From Prevotellaceae bacterium UBA7028 (GTDB lineage Bacteria > Bacteroidota > Bacteroidia > Bacteroidales > Bacteroidaceae): a DNA stretch of 27,397 bases. Below, one piece after another: positions 6,484 through 15,214 of the stretch. The stretch spans positions 1-27,397 of the forward strand of contig DLBF01000067.1 in assembly GCA_002494215.1 (NCBI GenBank), in the 5' to 3' direction. The notes below the pieces were generated by a model, which had not been told where the DNA came from, did no database searches, and saw nothing but the letters and a program-made list of their open reading frames with translations. How positions within the stretch are numbered: position 1 is the stretch's first letter; each line of letters begins with the position of its first letter. The position numbers and the translations under genes were made by a program.

Positions 6484-8491
6484 GTTCTTCTTCCTCCTCT
6501 TCTGCCAGATCTTCCTCTATTACCAAGTTGTCAATGATGAAGTTCTGGCGGTCCATAGTGTTCTTGCCCATGTAGTATTCCAACATCTCTGCCACCTGGT
6601 CACTCTTGTTCAGCGTAACCTGCTCCAGACGGATGTCCTGGCCGATAAAGTTACGGAACTCGTCCGGACTGATTTCACCCAGACCTTTAAAACGGGTTAT
6701 CTCAGGTTCGGGCCCCAAGTCCTCTATCGCCTGCAAGCGTTCCTCTTCGGTATAACAATACTGGGTAACGAAATCCGATGTCAGGCTCAGATGGCGAGGA
6801 CGTTTCTTGTCGCTCTCCTCATTCTCGGTATTATTCTCACGGGCAGCCAATTCAGCCTCTATGGCTTTCAGTTTCTGCTTTCCGATTTTTGTCTTCCTGC
6901 CACGAACACGGAACAGAGGCGTTTGCAGGATGTACACGTGTCCTTTCTTGATAAGATCAGGGAAGAACTGCAGGAAGAATGTTATCATCAGCAGGCGGAT
7001 ATGCATACCGTCCACATCGGCATCGGTAGCAACTATCACCCTGTTGTAACGCAATCCATCCAGTCCGTCTTCTATGTTCAGAGCAGCCTGCAGCAGGTTG
7101 AACTCTTCGTTCTCGTACACCACCTTCTTGGTCATGCCAAAGCAGTTGAGAGGCTTTCCGCGCAATGAGAATACAGCCTGCGTATTCACATCTCTGCTCT
7201 TGGTGATACTTCCACTGGCAGAGTCACCCTCAGTGATAAAGATACACGAATCCTCTTGCTGCGTTCCCTTGACATCAGACAGATGAATCCTACAGTCACG
7301 CAACTTACGGTTATGCAAATTGGCCTTCTTGCTCATCTCTCTGGCTTTCTTGGCCACACCGGCCATAGCCTTGCGTTCACGTTCACTCTCAACTATCTTC
7401 TGCAGGATAATCTCGGCAACATCAGTATTCTTATGCAGATAGTTATCCACCTGCTCCTTCACAAAATCGCCAATGAACTTATCTATGCTGATACCATCCT
7501 CAGGTGCTGTTGTCAAAGAGCCCAACTTAACCTTTGTCTGACTCTCGAAGACAGGTTCCTGTATATTGATGCTGATGGCAGCCACCATACCATTGCGGAT
7601 GTCGCCATATTCATAGTTCTTGCCACTGTAGTCCTTGATGACCTCGGCAATATATTTCTTGAAAGCTGCCTGATGAGTACCTCCCAGGGTAGTATGCTGT
7701 CCGTTTACAAACGAGTAGTACTCCTCACCATTCTGCTTGCAGTGCGTAAAGGCAATCTCTATATCCTCGCCCTTCAAATGGATAATGGGGTACAAGGCAT
7801 CATAGTCCATACGGTCTTTCAGCAAGTCGGAAAGGCCCTCACGCGACAGGATGCGCCTGCCATTGAACATAATGGTCAGGCCCGTGTTCAGGTAGGTGTA
7901 GTTGCGGAGCATAATCTCTATATGCTCACCACGGAACTGGTAGTGCTTGAACAAGGTGGAGTCGGGCTCAAAGAAGATATACGTTCCGTCCTCATCTTCT
8001 GTTGCCTCAGTGGTATCACTGACAATAAGACCCTTCTCAAAGACCGTCCTACGGACCTGTCCGTCTCTATAGGAGTGTGCCTCGAAGTGACTGCTCAATG
8101 CATTTACAGCCTTCAGACCCACACCATTCAGACCTACACTCTTCTTGAATGCCTTACTGTCATACTTACCTCCGGTATTCAGCATCGAGACAGCTTCTAC
8201 CAACTTACCCAAGGGAATGCCTCGGCCATAGTCGCGAATACTGCAGCGCAGGTTCTCCTCTACGGTGACTTCAATGCGCTTACCGGCATTCATCTTGAAT
8301 TCGTCAATACTGTTGTCAATGACCTCCTTCAGCAACACATAAATACCGTCCTCTGCCTGTGAGCCGTCACCAAGACGTCCGATATACATACCGGGACGAA
8401 GTCTCACATGCTCCATGTCCGAAAGGTGACGGATGTTCTCTTCATCGTAATTCACCTTTTCCTGTACGTTATCTTGCAAAATGTCTTCCAT
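6467..8491 (-). CDS. parE: DNA topoisomerase IV subunit B (type IIA, ATPase subunit)
   Basis: This is the ATPase/TOPRIM subunit of a type IIA topoisomerase, 674 residues. The GHKL ATPase motifs are [10 protein letters not shown] (56-65), DYGRGIP (87-93) and [11 protein letters not shown] (120-130). The TOPRIM domain has TEGDSASG with E421 and DADVDG. The C-terminal [22 protein letters not shown] region and the modest length fit ParE of Bacteroidetes better than GyrB, although the parE/gyrB split is by overall look and a gyrB assignment is not fully excluded. The tail is very acidic (EEEEEE). No parC is in the window. It starts 13 bp after the upstream GNAT-like gene. Confidence 0.9.
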   Translation of the reverse strand: MEDILQDNVQEKVNYDEENIRHLSDMEHVRLRPGMYIGRLGDGSQAEDGIYVLLKEVIDNSIDEFKMNAGKRIEVTVEENLRCSIRDYGRGIPLGKLVEAVSMLNTGGKYDSKAFKKSVGLNGVGLKAVNALSSHFEAHSYRDGQVRRTVFEKGLIVSDTTEATEDEDGTYIFFEPDSTLFKHYQFRGEHIEIMLRNYTYLNTGLTIMFNGRRILSREGLSDLLKDRMDYDALYPIIHLKGEDIEIAFTHCKQNGEEYYSFVNGQHTTLGGTHQAAFKKYIAEVIKDYSGKNYEYGDIRNGMVAAISINIQEPVFESQTKVKLGSLTTAPEDGISIDKFIGDFVKEQVDNYLHKNTDVAEIILQKIVESERERKAMAGVAKKAREMSKKANLHNRKLRDCRIHLSDVKGTQQEDSCIFITEGDSASGSITKSRDVNTQAVFSLRGKPLNCFGMTKKVVYENEEFNLLQAALNIEDGLDGLRYNRVIVATDADVDGMHIRLLMITFFLQFFPDLIKKGHVYILQTPLFRVRGRKTKIGKQKLKAIEAELAARENNTENEESDKKRPRHLSLTSDFVTQYCYTEEERLQAIEDLGPEPEITRFKGLGEISPDEFRNFIGQDIRLEQVTLNKSDQVAEMLEYYMGKNTMDRQNFIIDNLVIEEDLAEEEEEEHEYTK

Positions 8492-8504
8492 CGCTTTTTA
8501 ATGT

Positions 8505-9662
8505 TCAAACTTCAATATCCTTCCCGAACGCAGCCCTGCGCTTATGGATTTCACATTCCAGGTTCTTCCATTGTGTCTGACTGGCGAGATTATCCTCCAA
8601 CTGCGGGTGAGACTCAGCCCATTCATAGCCGTCCTTCATAGCCTCAGGTATTACATTGGCAAAGATGAGGGCATTAGCACCCTTGTCGTGATACTCAGGC
8701 AGCACGCCCACCAACAACATATCCAATACCTGGGGATGTTTATTGAACCACAATGCCTTTGCCACATAATACCAGCCAAAGGGGAACAGTTTTGATTTGG
8801 CTTTCTGCACCGCCCTGCTTAGGCTGGTAATACAAACACCCATGCCTATTACCTCACCCTCAGCATTCTCCACTACAGACAAATAACGTTTATCCAATGC
8901 CATCAGAAACCTGTCGGCATAAGCTTTCATCTGTTGTTCATCCAGGGCACTATATTCATACAATTTGGCATAGGCACGGTTCACCACACCCAGAATCTTC
9001 TCTATGTAGCCACCCTTCAGTATTTCCTTCTTGCTCTTGAACTTACGAATCTTAAATCCGTAACGCTCCTCTACCAGTTGTGCAATCTTGAAGTACTTCT
9101 GCATATTGGCCTCGTGCCCTTCTTTGGGCACCATCACCTTACGTTCCACCCAGCCCTTTTCCTTCTGGAAGCCCAGTTGCAACATGTGCTGGGGGTAATA
9201 GGGATAATTGTATATCGAGAAGACCGTACCCAGTTGGTCAAAACCGTCGGTCAACATACCCTCCGGATCCAAGTCGGTAAATCCAAGCGGACCTACCACA
9301 CGTTCCATGCCGCGCTGCTTTCCCCAGTTCTCAACTGCCTGCATCAGCATTCGGGTCACCTCAATATCGTCTATAAAGTCAATCCATCCGAAACGTACAT
9401 GCTTGGTATTCCAAGTCTCATTGGCCCTATGGTTGATAATAGCTGCCACACGTCCTACTATCTTCCCGTCCCGGCGAGCCAAGAACAACTCGGCATCACA
9501 AAAACGGTAAGCAGGATTCTTCTTGGCGTTAAAGGTTGCCATAGTATCCTCCAACAAATCAGGCACAGCATACGGATTATCCTTATACAACTCATACCCA
9601 AACCTGGCAAACTGCCGCAATTCCCTTCGGGTCTTAACGCTACTTATGACGATATCTGACAT
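8505..9662 (-). CDS. GNAT-superfamily acetyltransferase-like protein (large, Bacteroidetes type)
   Basis: A 385-residue soluble protein recognised as a large N-acetyltransferase-fold family of Bacteroidetes. The features I see are an N-terminal SVKTRRELRQFARFGYELYKDNPYAVPDL, a central GPLGFTDLDPEGML, and a GNAT-like segment LLVGVLPEYHDKGANALIF, which resembles motif A although its acetyl-CoA loop is not a clean RxxGxG/A. The substrate is unknown and catalytic activity is unproven. It appears to be the first gene of the parE-coaD-protease-ybeY run, with a 213-bp divergent intergenic region to the ompA-like gene. The ATG at 9662 follows a probable promoter. Confidence 0.75.
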   Translation of the reverse strand: MSDIVISSVKTRRELRQFARFGYELYKDNPYAVPDLLEDTMATFNAKKNPAYRFCDAELFLARRDGKIVGRVAAIINHRANETWNTKHVRFGWIDFIDDIEVTRMLMQAVENWGKQRGMERVVGPLGFTDLDPEGMLTDGFDQLGTVFSIYNYPYYPQHMLQLGFQKEKGWVERKVMVPKEGHEANMQKYFKIAQLVEERYGFKIRKFKSKKEILKGGYIEKILGVVNRAYAKLYEYSALDEQQMKAYADRFLMALDKRYLSVVENAEGEVIGMGVCITSLSRAVQKAKSKLFPFGWYYVAKALWFNKHPQVLDMLLVGVLPEYHDKGANALIFANVIPEAMKDGYEWAESHPQLEDNLASQTQWKNLECEIHKRRAAFGKDIEV

Positions 9663-9693
9663 CTATGAACGTTGTTTTGTTTTATTTAGGGGA

Positions 9694-9731
9694 CAAAGAT
9701 AACAAAAATAACCGATAAATATGCTTTCAAA
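9694..9731 (-). promoter_or_regulatory. Possible Bacteroidetes-type promoter of the GNAT-parE-coaD run
   Basis: On the minus strand, TATCTTTG (9694-9701) matches the -7 consensus TAnnTTTG, and TATTTTTG (9703-9710) matches it too. The nearest TTTG (9728-9731) is 26 or 17 bp upstream respectively, neither of which is ideal. The location just upstream of the ATG at 9662 is right, but the exact box is uncertain. Confidence 0.4.
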
Positions 9732-9782
9732 TGTCAAATTATGCGCAATATGATAGTTAAAAGAATAAAAAATGTCTTTGTA

Positions 9783-9814
9783 TTTGTCAATTTTTCGAAA
9801 TTAAATTAACTTTG
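9783..9814 (+). promoter_or_regulatory. Bacteroidetes-type promoter of the ompA-like gene
   Basis: TTTG at 9783-9786 and TAACTTTG at 9807-9814 are separated by 20 bp, matching the -33/-7 consensus for the Bacteroidetes primary sigma factor. Transcription would start near 9821, giving a leader of about 55 nt that is AT-rich before the ATG at 9877. Confidence 0.8.
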
Positions 9815-9876
9815 CAATGCATATAATGCATAAAATACAATCTGACGCCAAGAACAAAACCTAAAATTAAATCAAT

Positions 9877-11034
9877 ATGTTTAAAATCAAATTTCTTTCC
9901 GCTGCAATCCTTATGATTGGCCTCTGTGTACCTGCAATGGCAGAAGATACTACCAAGGACAACCTTGACTTTAAGCCCGCTCCCTATATGTTTGTAGGAG
10001 TACAGGGTGGTGCGCAAACCACATTCTGCAAGAATTATAACAACTTGAAGCTCATCACTCCCACTGCCAGTGTCAGCTTTGGCGCATTCTTCACACCTGT
10101 TGTTGGTGCCCGTTTACACGTAAACGGTGCTTGGAACAAGGGTGGCTATAATGAGAATGGCCTCGACTTCAAGTACGACTATAAGTACATCACTACCGAC
10201 ATCGACTTGATGGTCAACCTGGTAAACCTCATTGCAAAAAGATGTTATTCTCCACTGAACGTTTACCTTATTACCGGTTTCGGATTGAATACAGCCTGGG
10301 GTAATGACGATGCCTATGCTGCCAAGAGCGTGTTGCCCCTTGCCTATAACGGTACACGTTTCAGCCACAACATACGCGTAGGTGCCATGTTGGACTACAA
10401 CATCACCAAAAATTTCAGTGTCAACCTCGAGATTGACGGCAACAGCCTCAGCGACCGTTACAATAGCAAGCTTACCAACCGCGACGACTGGCAGCTCACC
10501 CTTCAGTTAGGTGCAGCCTACAAGTTCGGCTACAAGAAGAAGCCCGTAGTCAAGGAGCCCGAACCCGAACCCGAGGTATGGGAAACACGTACCGATACCA
10601 CTTGGTACGACGAAGTCATCTATGAAGACGTGAAACGGGACCGCAATATCGAGAAGCAGATTTTCTTCGGTCTTAAAAAGGATGGAGTAGATGCCACACA
10701 GGCACAGATTACTGAAGTAGCCGAGTTCCTGAAAGGAGTCGAGAATGGAGAAATTACCATCACTTCATATGCCGACAAGAAGACCGGCACTCCCAAGGTT
10801 AACATGGGCTATTCCAAGAAACGTGCCGAGAGTACCAGAAAGGCTCTGATTCAAGCCGGTGTGGACGAAAAGATGATTAAGACCGTTGAGTGGAAGGGAG
10901 ATACAGTTCAGCCATTCCCCGAGAACGACAAGAACCGCGTTTCCATCATCACTGGCCATGGCGTTTATACCGATAAGGAGCCTAAGACAATAAAGAAGTT
11001 CCGCACTAAGGAAGTTCGTTATCGTGTAAAGTAA
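9877..11034 (+). CDS. OmpA-family outer membrane protein
   Basis: A 385-residue outer-membrane porin-like protein that probably anchors the envelope to peptidoglycan. A signal peptide ends near residue 22 (AMAEDTT). The N-terminal part is a beta-barrel of alternating aromatic and polar strands (PYMFVGVQGGAQTTF to LGAAYKFGYKK, about 33-223). A proline/glutamate linker (PEPEPEPEV) follows, and then a divergent OmpA_C domain. In that domain D300 (in YADKK) and R316 (in SKKRAEST) are 16 apart and match the peptidoglycan-binding Asp and Arg of the family, with NRVSIITG at the end. It is the only plus-strand gene, monocistronic, with its own strong promoter and terminator, which suggests high expression. 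Confidence 0.93.
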   Translation: MFKIKFLSAAILMIGLCVPAMAEDTTKDNLDFKPAPYMFVGVQGGAQTTFCKNYNNLKLITPTASVSFGAFFTPVVGARLHVNGAWNKGGYNENGLDFKYDYKYITTDIDLMVNLVNLIAKRCYSPLNVYLITGFGLNTAWGNDDAYAAKSVLPLAYNGTRFSHNIRVGAMLDYNITKNFSVNLEIDGNSLSDRYNSKLTNRDDWQLTLQLGAAYKFGYKKKPVVKEPEPEPEVWETRTDTTWYDEVIYEDVKRDRNIEKQIFFGLKKDGVDATQAQITEVAEFLKGVENGEITITSYADKKTGTPKVNMGYSKKRAESTRKALIQAGVDEKMIKTVEWKGDTVQPFPENDKNRVSIITGHGVYTDKEPKTIKKFRTKEVRYRVK

Positions 11035-11056
11035 AGACAACCACTTCAACATAAGA

Positions 11057-11086
11057 AAAGCTCCGGTCACGCCGGAGCTTTTTCTT
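11057..11086. terminator. Bidirectional intrinsic terminator between convergent ompA-like and DUF3098 genes
   Basis: The hairpin AAAGCTCCGG, loop TCACG, CCGGAGCTTT has a perfect 10-bp stem and is followed by TTCTTT on the plus strand. On the minus strand the same stem ends in TTTTC. It lies 22 bp after the ompA stop and just beyond the DUF3098 stop, so it can serve both. Confidence 0.9.
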
Positions 11087-11089
11087 TGC

Positions 11090-11335
11090 CTAACCCCTCT
11101 TCAGTATTCCCACAATAATCAACAGATAACCTGCCAGGCAGAGCATCGGGGCAACAATAATCCGACGGGCTGAAAAGACATCCGTCTCGAAATGCTGTTC
11201 CGTACTGCCCGGCCCACCCATCAGTATATAACCGGTCACTATAAAAACACAGGCTATCAGGATTATCCCTCGACTGGTTTTACCAAAGACCTCCAGATTG
11301 TCAGTCTTGGCTTGCTTGTTTGGTGTAGTGTTCAT
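11090..11335 (-). CDS. DUF3098 small membrane protein
   Basis: An 81-residue protein with two membrane helices around a conserved extracytoplasmic loop, TGYILMGGPGSTEQHFETDVFSARRIIVAPMLCLAGYLLIIVGIL. The segment MGGPGST through FSARRIIVAP is the hallmark of DUF3098, a Bacteroidetes family of unknown function. The frame is open to an ATG at 11455, but residues before MNTTPNK only mirror the overlapping upstream gene, so the start at 11335 (or 11347, MERN) is preferred. It overlaps the 3' end of the DUF2723 gene by about 35 bp, suggesting coupled translation. Confidence 0.88.
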   Translation of the reverse strand: MNTTPNKQAKTDNLEVFGKTSRGIILIACVFIVTGYILMGGPGSTEQHFETDVFSARRIIVAPMLCLAGYLLIIVGILKRG

Positions 11336-14300
11336 ATTTCTCTCCATATTGATAAAACTTTTTTCTGTCGTGTTGTACAGCCACAGCCAGTGCCCGCTCC
11401 ATTGTCTCCAACCAACTATAGTACGAATACATCGATCCCGACCTGCGTCCGGCACTGATACTTTCTATCCACGTCAACCATTCATCCGAGCGACGCAACA
11501 ACCCGCTGACAATCTCATCACCTTTCTCTGTCTGCCGAGTTACATAAAAGCATCGTGCCATAGATAGAGATGAATCGGTATAGGGAACATTCTCCTCAGG
11601 CATCTCACGCCGCCATTTATTGCAGACTGCCAAAGCTCTTTTGGTATCTCCTTGTTTTAAGAGCGAGTCAACAAGGATACCCATAATCATCTGGTGCGTA
11701 TTGGCCAGTCGTTTTACATCCTCATCCACATAGAGCCCTTTCTTGTTGAGACCACCAAAACGGAAACAATGCATGACATTGTCATAGAGCCTTTCCACAT
11801 CCACCTTTTTCTGGGTAGCTGCCGGAGAAATACGATAGGCCAACCCCTCCAGCACCAGATGGTCGCGAAGATACGAAAGATTGTCAAAGCCTAAGCTTAT
11901 AGACATATATATTGGACGTTCCCAATCGGCTTTTGACAGCATTTCCAATACTATCAGATCTTTCTTGAGCAGTTTCGTCTTATCCTTTAGCGAAATAACC
12001 ATATCACCTTTATCCGAACGGATGACAAGGCTATCGGTAGGGATGCATTGCATATCTTCCTGCTTATTGAGCACCCACCTGTTGATGATATTCTTCAACT
12101 CAAAAGGATCTTCTCCCAACAGTTCTCTAGCCTCATCGGGGTGCGCCTGTCTGAATTCCTCTATCTTTTCCTTTAGTTCCGGACGTACAGGAATCGCCTC
12201 CCTCCTACCTTCCTGATAATCATTATGTTTCCAACTGATAGGCAGAGCGGGCGAATCATAAGCCGGACGTTTCATCTGATCTATGTACCAGTCTGTCTGG
12301 ACATACTCCATATTACAGTCACGTGTATCAGTCCGCACTCCTTCCACTTCATGATTATACCATAGCGGGAAAGTGTCGTTATCACCACAGGTCAGAATAA
12401 TAGGATGGCCCTCTTGCTGCATACTCTGCAGATAATTGGCACCGAAGTCCCGGCAGGTATAACGTCCGCTCCTGTCGTGATCGTCCCATGTCTGACTAAC
12501 CATCTGCAGGGGAACAATAAGACCAATAAGACCAGCTACCACAGCAGCATGATTTTCATTTATCACTTTTAATTTTTCACTTTTCTCTTTTATCTTTTCA
12601 CTAATCATCCCCACCCCCAGGCCTATCCAGATGGCAAAGGCATAGAACGAGCCAGCGTAGGCATAGTCACGCTCACGTGGTTGCATCGGCGTCTGGTTCA
12701 GGTAAACAACAATGGCCAGACCCGTCATTACGAACAGTAGAAGTACTGTCAGCAGCTGGCACCTTCCTTCACGTCCTCTTCTCCATTGCCAAACAATTCC
12801 AGCCAGTCCCAACAGTAAAGGCAAGGCATAAAACACATTACGCCCTTTGTTCTCCTTTAGGTCCGAGGGCAACTGGGCCGTGTCACACCCTAACAGCCAA
12901 TTATCTATCCACCGTATTCCGGTTATCCAGTTGCCATGCTCCACTTCGCCGTATCCTTGTATGTTGTTCTGCCTTCCAACAAAGTTCCACAAGAAATAGC
13001 GCCAGTACATAAAGTTCACTTGGTAGCTAAAAAAGAAACGCAGATTCTCTGCAGTTGTTGGCATAGTACCTTTCTTCTGGTCGTCGCGCCATCTGTCATA
13101 TGCCTTGACATGGCGTACCGAATACATACGCGGGAAGAACATATTATCCTTGTACTGGTATTTGATATTATAGCGAATCAGGTCGTAATGAGGATTCTCC
13201 TTGTTGGCTGATGGACGATAGACAGGCCTACCCTTTTTGTGTTTCCACACCATGTAGTCACCCTTCTGTTCATAGTCGGGTTCACTACAATACGACGGGC
13301 CATAGAAGAGAGGGGCATCTTCATATTGTTCCCTACTCAGATAACTCTTCAGGGAAAAGATGTTGTTAGGTGCATTCTCACACATCGGGGTGTTGGCATT
13401 GGCCCTGATAATGATAACGCCATAGGTGCTATACCCTGCCAGTATCATCATCAGGCAGGCCAAAGTCAGTTTGAACATTCTCTTCTTTACCTTCCAGTAA
13501 ACAATAATGAGAATAGCCGTCAGCAGCACTATGTAACAGAGAAGTCCCGTATGGTACGCACAATGCAGCACATTGGTAAACAGCAGCTCCATCCATCCGC
13601 CTACCATCACTACCCCTGGGATAATACCATACAGGATGAAGCCCAACAACAAGAAACCTGCCGCTAAAGTCTTCAGCATACCCCATCGCGTTATGCGCTT
13701 TGCCTTACGGAAATAAACCACAAAGGACATGGCAGGCAGGCACAACAGGCACAACAGATGTACACCCACAGACAAGCCCGTGATGTAGGCTATCAGCACA
13801 ATCCAACGGTCACTTTGCGGACTATCAGCCTCATCCTCCCATTTCAGTATCAGCCAGAACATCAGTGCTGTCAGGAAACTGGAGAAAGCATACACCTCTG
13901 CCTCTACGGCCGAGAACCAGAAGGTATCGCTGAAGGTATAGGTCAGAGCACCCACCAATCCACAAGATTGTATGCATATGAACTTCCCCCAAGTCATCTC
14001 TTCCCCAGTCTTGCATATTAACTTTCTTGCCAGATGAGTAATGGTCAGGAACAGGAAGAAGATACAGCCGGCGCTCAGGAGAGCCGAGAGCACGTTTATC
14101 ATCAGGGCCACCTGCGAGGGACTGCTTGCCAATTGTGCGAACAGGTTGGCTACCAACATAAAGAAGGGTGCCCCCGGTTGATGACCTATCTCTAACTTAT
14201 AACCACTGGCAATAAACTCAGGGCAGTCCCACAAGCTGGCCGTAGGCTCAACTGTTAGTCCATAGACCATGGCGGCAATGGCAAAAACAAGCCACGCCAT

Positions 14301-14339
14301 ACATGCGTTAATTCTCCGAAAAATGATTTGTTGCTTCAT
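11301..14339 (-). CDS. DUF2723 polytopic membrane protein (GT-C-like, TMEM260 family)
   Basis: A 1012-residue protein with a long hydrophobic N-terminal half and a soluble C-terminal region. The segment VEPTASLWDCPEFIASGYKL followed by IGHQPGAPFFMLVANLF is the DUF2723 signature, with acidic residues in the first loop as in GT-C glycosyltransferases. The human relative TMEM260 is a protein O-mannosyltransferase, so glycan transfer to exported proteins is plausible here but not shown. An upstream in-frame ATG at 14420 exists, but it lies inside an operator-like repeat and upstream of the -7 box (14360-14367), so MKQQIIF at 14339 is the preferred start. A 42-nt heptamer insert (12557-12598) encodes a lysine/glutamate-rich linker (EKIKEKSEKLKVINE) between membrane segments. 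Confidence 0.88.
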   Translation of the reverse strand: MKQQIIFRRINACMAWLVFAIAAMVYGLTVEPTASLWDCPEFIASGYKLEIGHQPGAPFFMLVANLFAQLASSPSQVALMINVLSALLSAGCIFFLFLTITHLARKLICKTGEEMTWGKFICIQSCGLVGALTYTFSDTFWFSAVEAEVYAFSSFLTALMFWLILKWEDEADSPQSDRWIVLIAYITGLSVGVHLLCLLCLPAMSFVVYFRKAKRITRWGMLKTLAAGFLLLGFILYGIIPGVVMVGGWMELLFTNVLHCAYHTGLLCYIVLLTAILIIVYWKVKKRMFKLTLACLMMILAGYSTYGVIIIRANANTPMCENAPNNIFSLKSYLSREQYEDAPLFYGPSYCSEPDYEQKGDYMVWKHKKGRPVYRPSANKENPHYDLIRYNIKYQYKDNMFFPRMYSVRHVKAYDRWRDDQKKGTMPTTAENLRFFFSYQVNFMYWRYFLWNFVGRQNNIQGYGEVEHGNWITGIRWIDNWLLGCDTAQLPSDLKENKGRNVFYALPLLLGLAGIVWQWRRGREGRCQLLTVLLLFVMTGLAIVVYLNQTPMQPRERDYAYAGSFYAFAIWIGLGVGMISEKIKEKSEKLKVINENHAAVVAGLIGLIVPLQMVSQTWDDHDRSGRYTCRDFGANYLQSMQQEGHPIILTCGDNDTFPLWYNHEVEGVRTDTRDCNMEYVQTDWYIDQMKRPAYDSPALPISWKHNDYQEGRREAIPVRPELKEKIEEFRQAHPDEARELLGEDPFELKNIINRWVLNKQEDMQCIPTDSLVIRSDKGDMVISLKDKTKLLKKDLIVLEMLSKADWERPIYMSISLGFDNLSYLRDHLVLEGLAYRISPAATQKKVDVERLYDNVMHCFRFGGLNKKGLYVDEDVKRLANTHQMIMGILVDSLLKQGDTKRALAVCNKWRREMPEENVPYTDSSLSMARCFYVTRQTEKGDEIVSGLLRRSDEWLTWIESISAGRRSGSMYSYYSWLETMERALAVAVQHDRKKFYQYGEKYEHYTKQASQD
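12557..12605. repeat. AT-rich heptamer tandem repeat inside the DUF2723 CDS
   Basis: Consecutive 7-nt units with variants include CACTTTT at 12564 and 12578, AATTTTT at 12571, CTCTTTT at 12585 and ATCTTTT at 12592. Six units (42 nt) keep the reading frame, and a seventh (CACTAAT, 12599) is degenerate. Confidence 0.8.
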
Positions 14340-14359
14340 ACTTTGCTCGATTTTTTCGG

Positions 14360-14367
14360 CAAAGCTA
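14360..14367 (-). promoter_or_regulatory. -7 box of the DUF2723-DUF3098 transcript
   Basis: On the minus strand TAGCTTTG matches TAnnTTTG. No TTTG is found 19-21 bp upstream (CAGA/TCTG is there instead), so this promoter lacks a good -33 element, as expected for an activator-dependent promoter. The predicted transcript start is near 14353, 14 nt before the ATG at 14339. Confidence 0.6.
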
Positions 14368-14399
14368 GCAACTGTTTCATTCATGCGCCAGAAAATTGC

Positions 14400-14438
14400 C
14401 CGACAAGTGTCTGACAACAATCTGACATTTCCCTGACA
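14400..14438 (-). promoter_or_regulatory. Operator-like array: four 11-bp direct repeats of TGTCAG
   Basis: On the plus strand CCGACA at 14400 and CTGACA at 14411, 14422 and 14433 are spaced exactly 11 bp apart; on the minus strand they read TGTCAG three times and TGTCGG once. PhoB-type winged-helix regulators bind TGTCA half-sites at 11-bp spacing. The array fills the space between the stop codon of the winged-helix gene (14439) and the DUF2723 promoter. Confidence 0.75.
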
Positions 14439-15143
14439 TTATTCTAAGGTTCTGTCTTTCAACTGATAAGAGCTTCCCCTATCCGACTCTATTTTCAGAC
14501 TGGAATGTTCCTCTATTATGGGTCGCAACCTTTTGATAAGGGTATATAGCGTATCGTTGGCATCAGGTTTTCTAGGCCAAAGTGTATCACAAATCTCCGT
14601 TTTCTTCAAACGATGCGAGGGACTGCTGAAGAACATCCTCATAAGTTCCTGCTGCATGGGAGTCAACTTGACAGCCTCACCGTTGCAGGTTATGAATTTC
14701 TCTTCTGTCTCTGAGTAAGTCAACCCTCCGTATGTTAAAGCACCTCGTACCGACAAAGCAGCACCTTTTCTTATGCGCAGATACAAACAGAATAAACCCC
14801 ACAGCAAAGACAAAGACCACAATACGCCAGCCGGACGCTGATCCGAAAGCAAGAAGATAGTTGCTGGTGAACAATGAGCATAGCACGTAAAATCCTTCTG
14901 CTTTGTATCCACAGCCAGGGTAGCTTTTCCTCTTAGGGCTTCCATCTGCAGATGACTATTAAACAAGCCTATGGTATCCTGGGTAATCACATCACTTTGC
15001 TGTTCCTTCAGGGTAAGCAGCAGAGCCCTATCCATATCCTTGGCAACAAGCTGACTGGTACAGCTGTAGCTGGTGAAACTGGTAAGACCAGAAATCAGGA
15101 TTAGTGCAAATAACACTATCACGGCGCGTTGTTGTATTCTCAT
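14439..15143 (-). CDS. Membrane-anchored winged-helix transcriptional regulator (OmpR/PhoB-type DNA-binding domain)
   Basis: A 234-residue protein (numbered here from the ATG at 15143) with a first membrane helix at about 6-23, a periplasmic stretch of about 80 residues, a second helix at about 103-123 and a cytoplasmic winged-helix domain at about 135-229. The DNA-binding domain shows VKLTPMQQELMRMFFSSPSHRLKKTEICDTLW and the recognition-helix region NDTLYTLIKRLRPII, as in Trans_reg_C domains. There is no receiver domain, so control is probably by the periplasmic or membrane part, as in ToxR/CadC-type proteins but with the DNA-binding domain at the C-terminus. An ATG 7 codons upstream (15164) lies inside the -7 box, so the start at 15143 is chosen. 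An 11-bp repeat array follows its stop directly. Its target genes are inferred. Confidence 0.85.
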   Translation of the reverse strand: MRIQQRAVIVLFALILISGLTSFTSYSCTSQLVAKDMDRALLLTLKEQQSDVITQDTIGLFNSHLQMEALRGKATLAVDTKQKDFTCYAHCSPATIFLLSDQRPAGVLWSLSLLWGLFCLYLRIRKGAALSVRGALTYGGLTYSETEEKFITCNGEAVKLTPMQQELMRMFFSSPSHRLKKTEICDTLWPRKPDANDTLYTLIKRLRPIIEEHSSLKIESDRGSSYQLKDRTLE

Positions 15144-15161
15144 ATTCCGTTTATTTTGGCA

Positions 15162-15193
15162 CAAAATTAGGAATAGAATTTAAATACCACAAA
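15162..15193 (-). promoter_or_regulatory. Bacteroidetes-type promoter of the winged-helix regulator gene
   Basis: On the minus strand TTTG (15190-15193), 20 bp, then TAATTTTG (15162-15169) matches the -33/-7 consensus closely. It gives the regulator its own transcript and a leader of roughly a dozen nucleotides before the ATG at 15143. Confidence 0.75.
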
Positions 15194-15214
15194 AAAGTCT
15201 CCTGATATTTAACA

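Noticed and set aside
7256..8362. Long plus-strand open frame opposite parE
   Set aside because: It is a shadow of the conserved parE frame; the translation shows no recognisable domain.
14340..14420. Upstream ATG (14420) as the DUF2723 start
   Set aside because: It would place the start inside the operator-like repeats and upstream of the -7 box at 14360-14367; the family-like N-terminus begins at 14339.
15144..15164. Upstream ATG (15164) as the start of the winged-helix regulator
   Set aside because: It lies within the -7 promoter box, so it would not be on the transcript; the ATG at 15143 is used instead.
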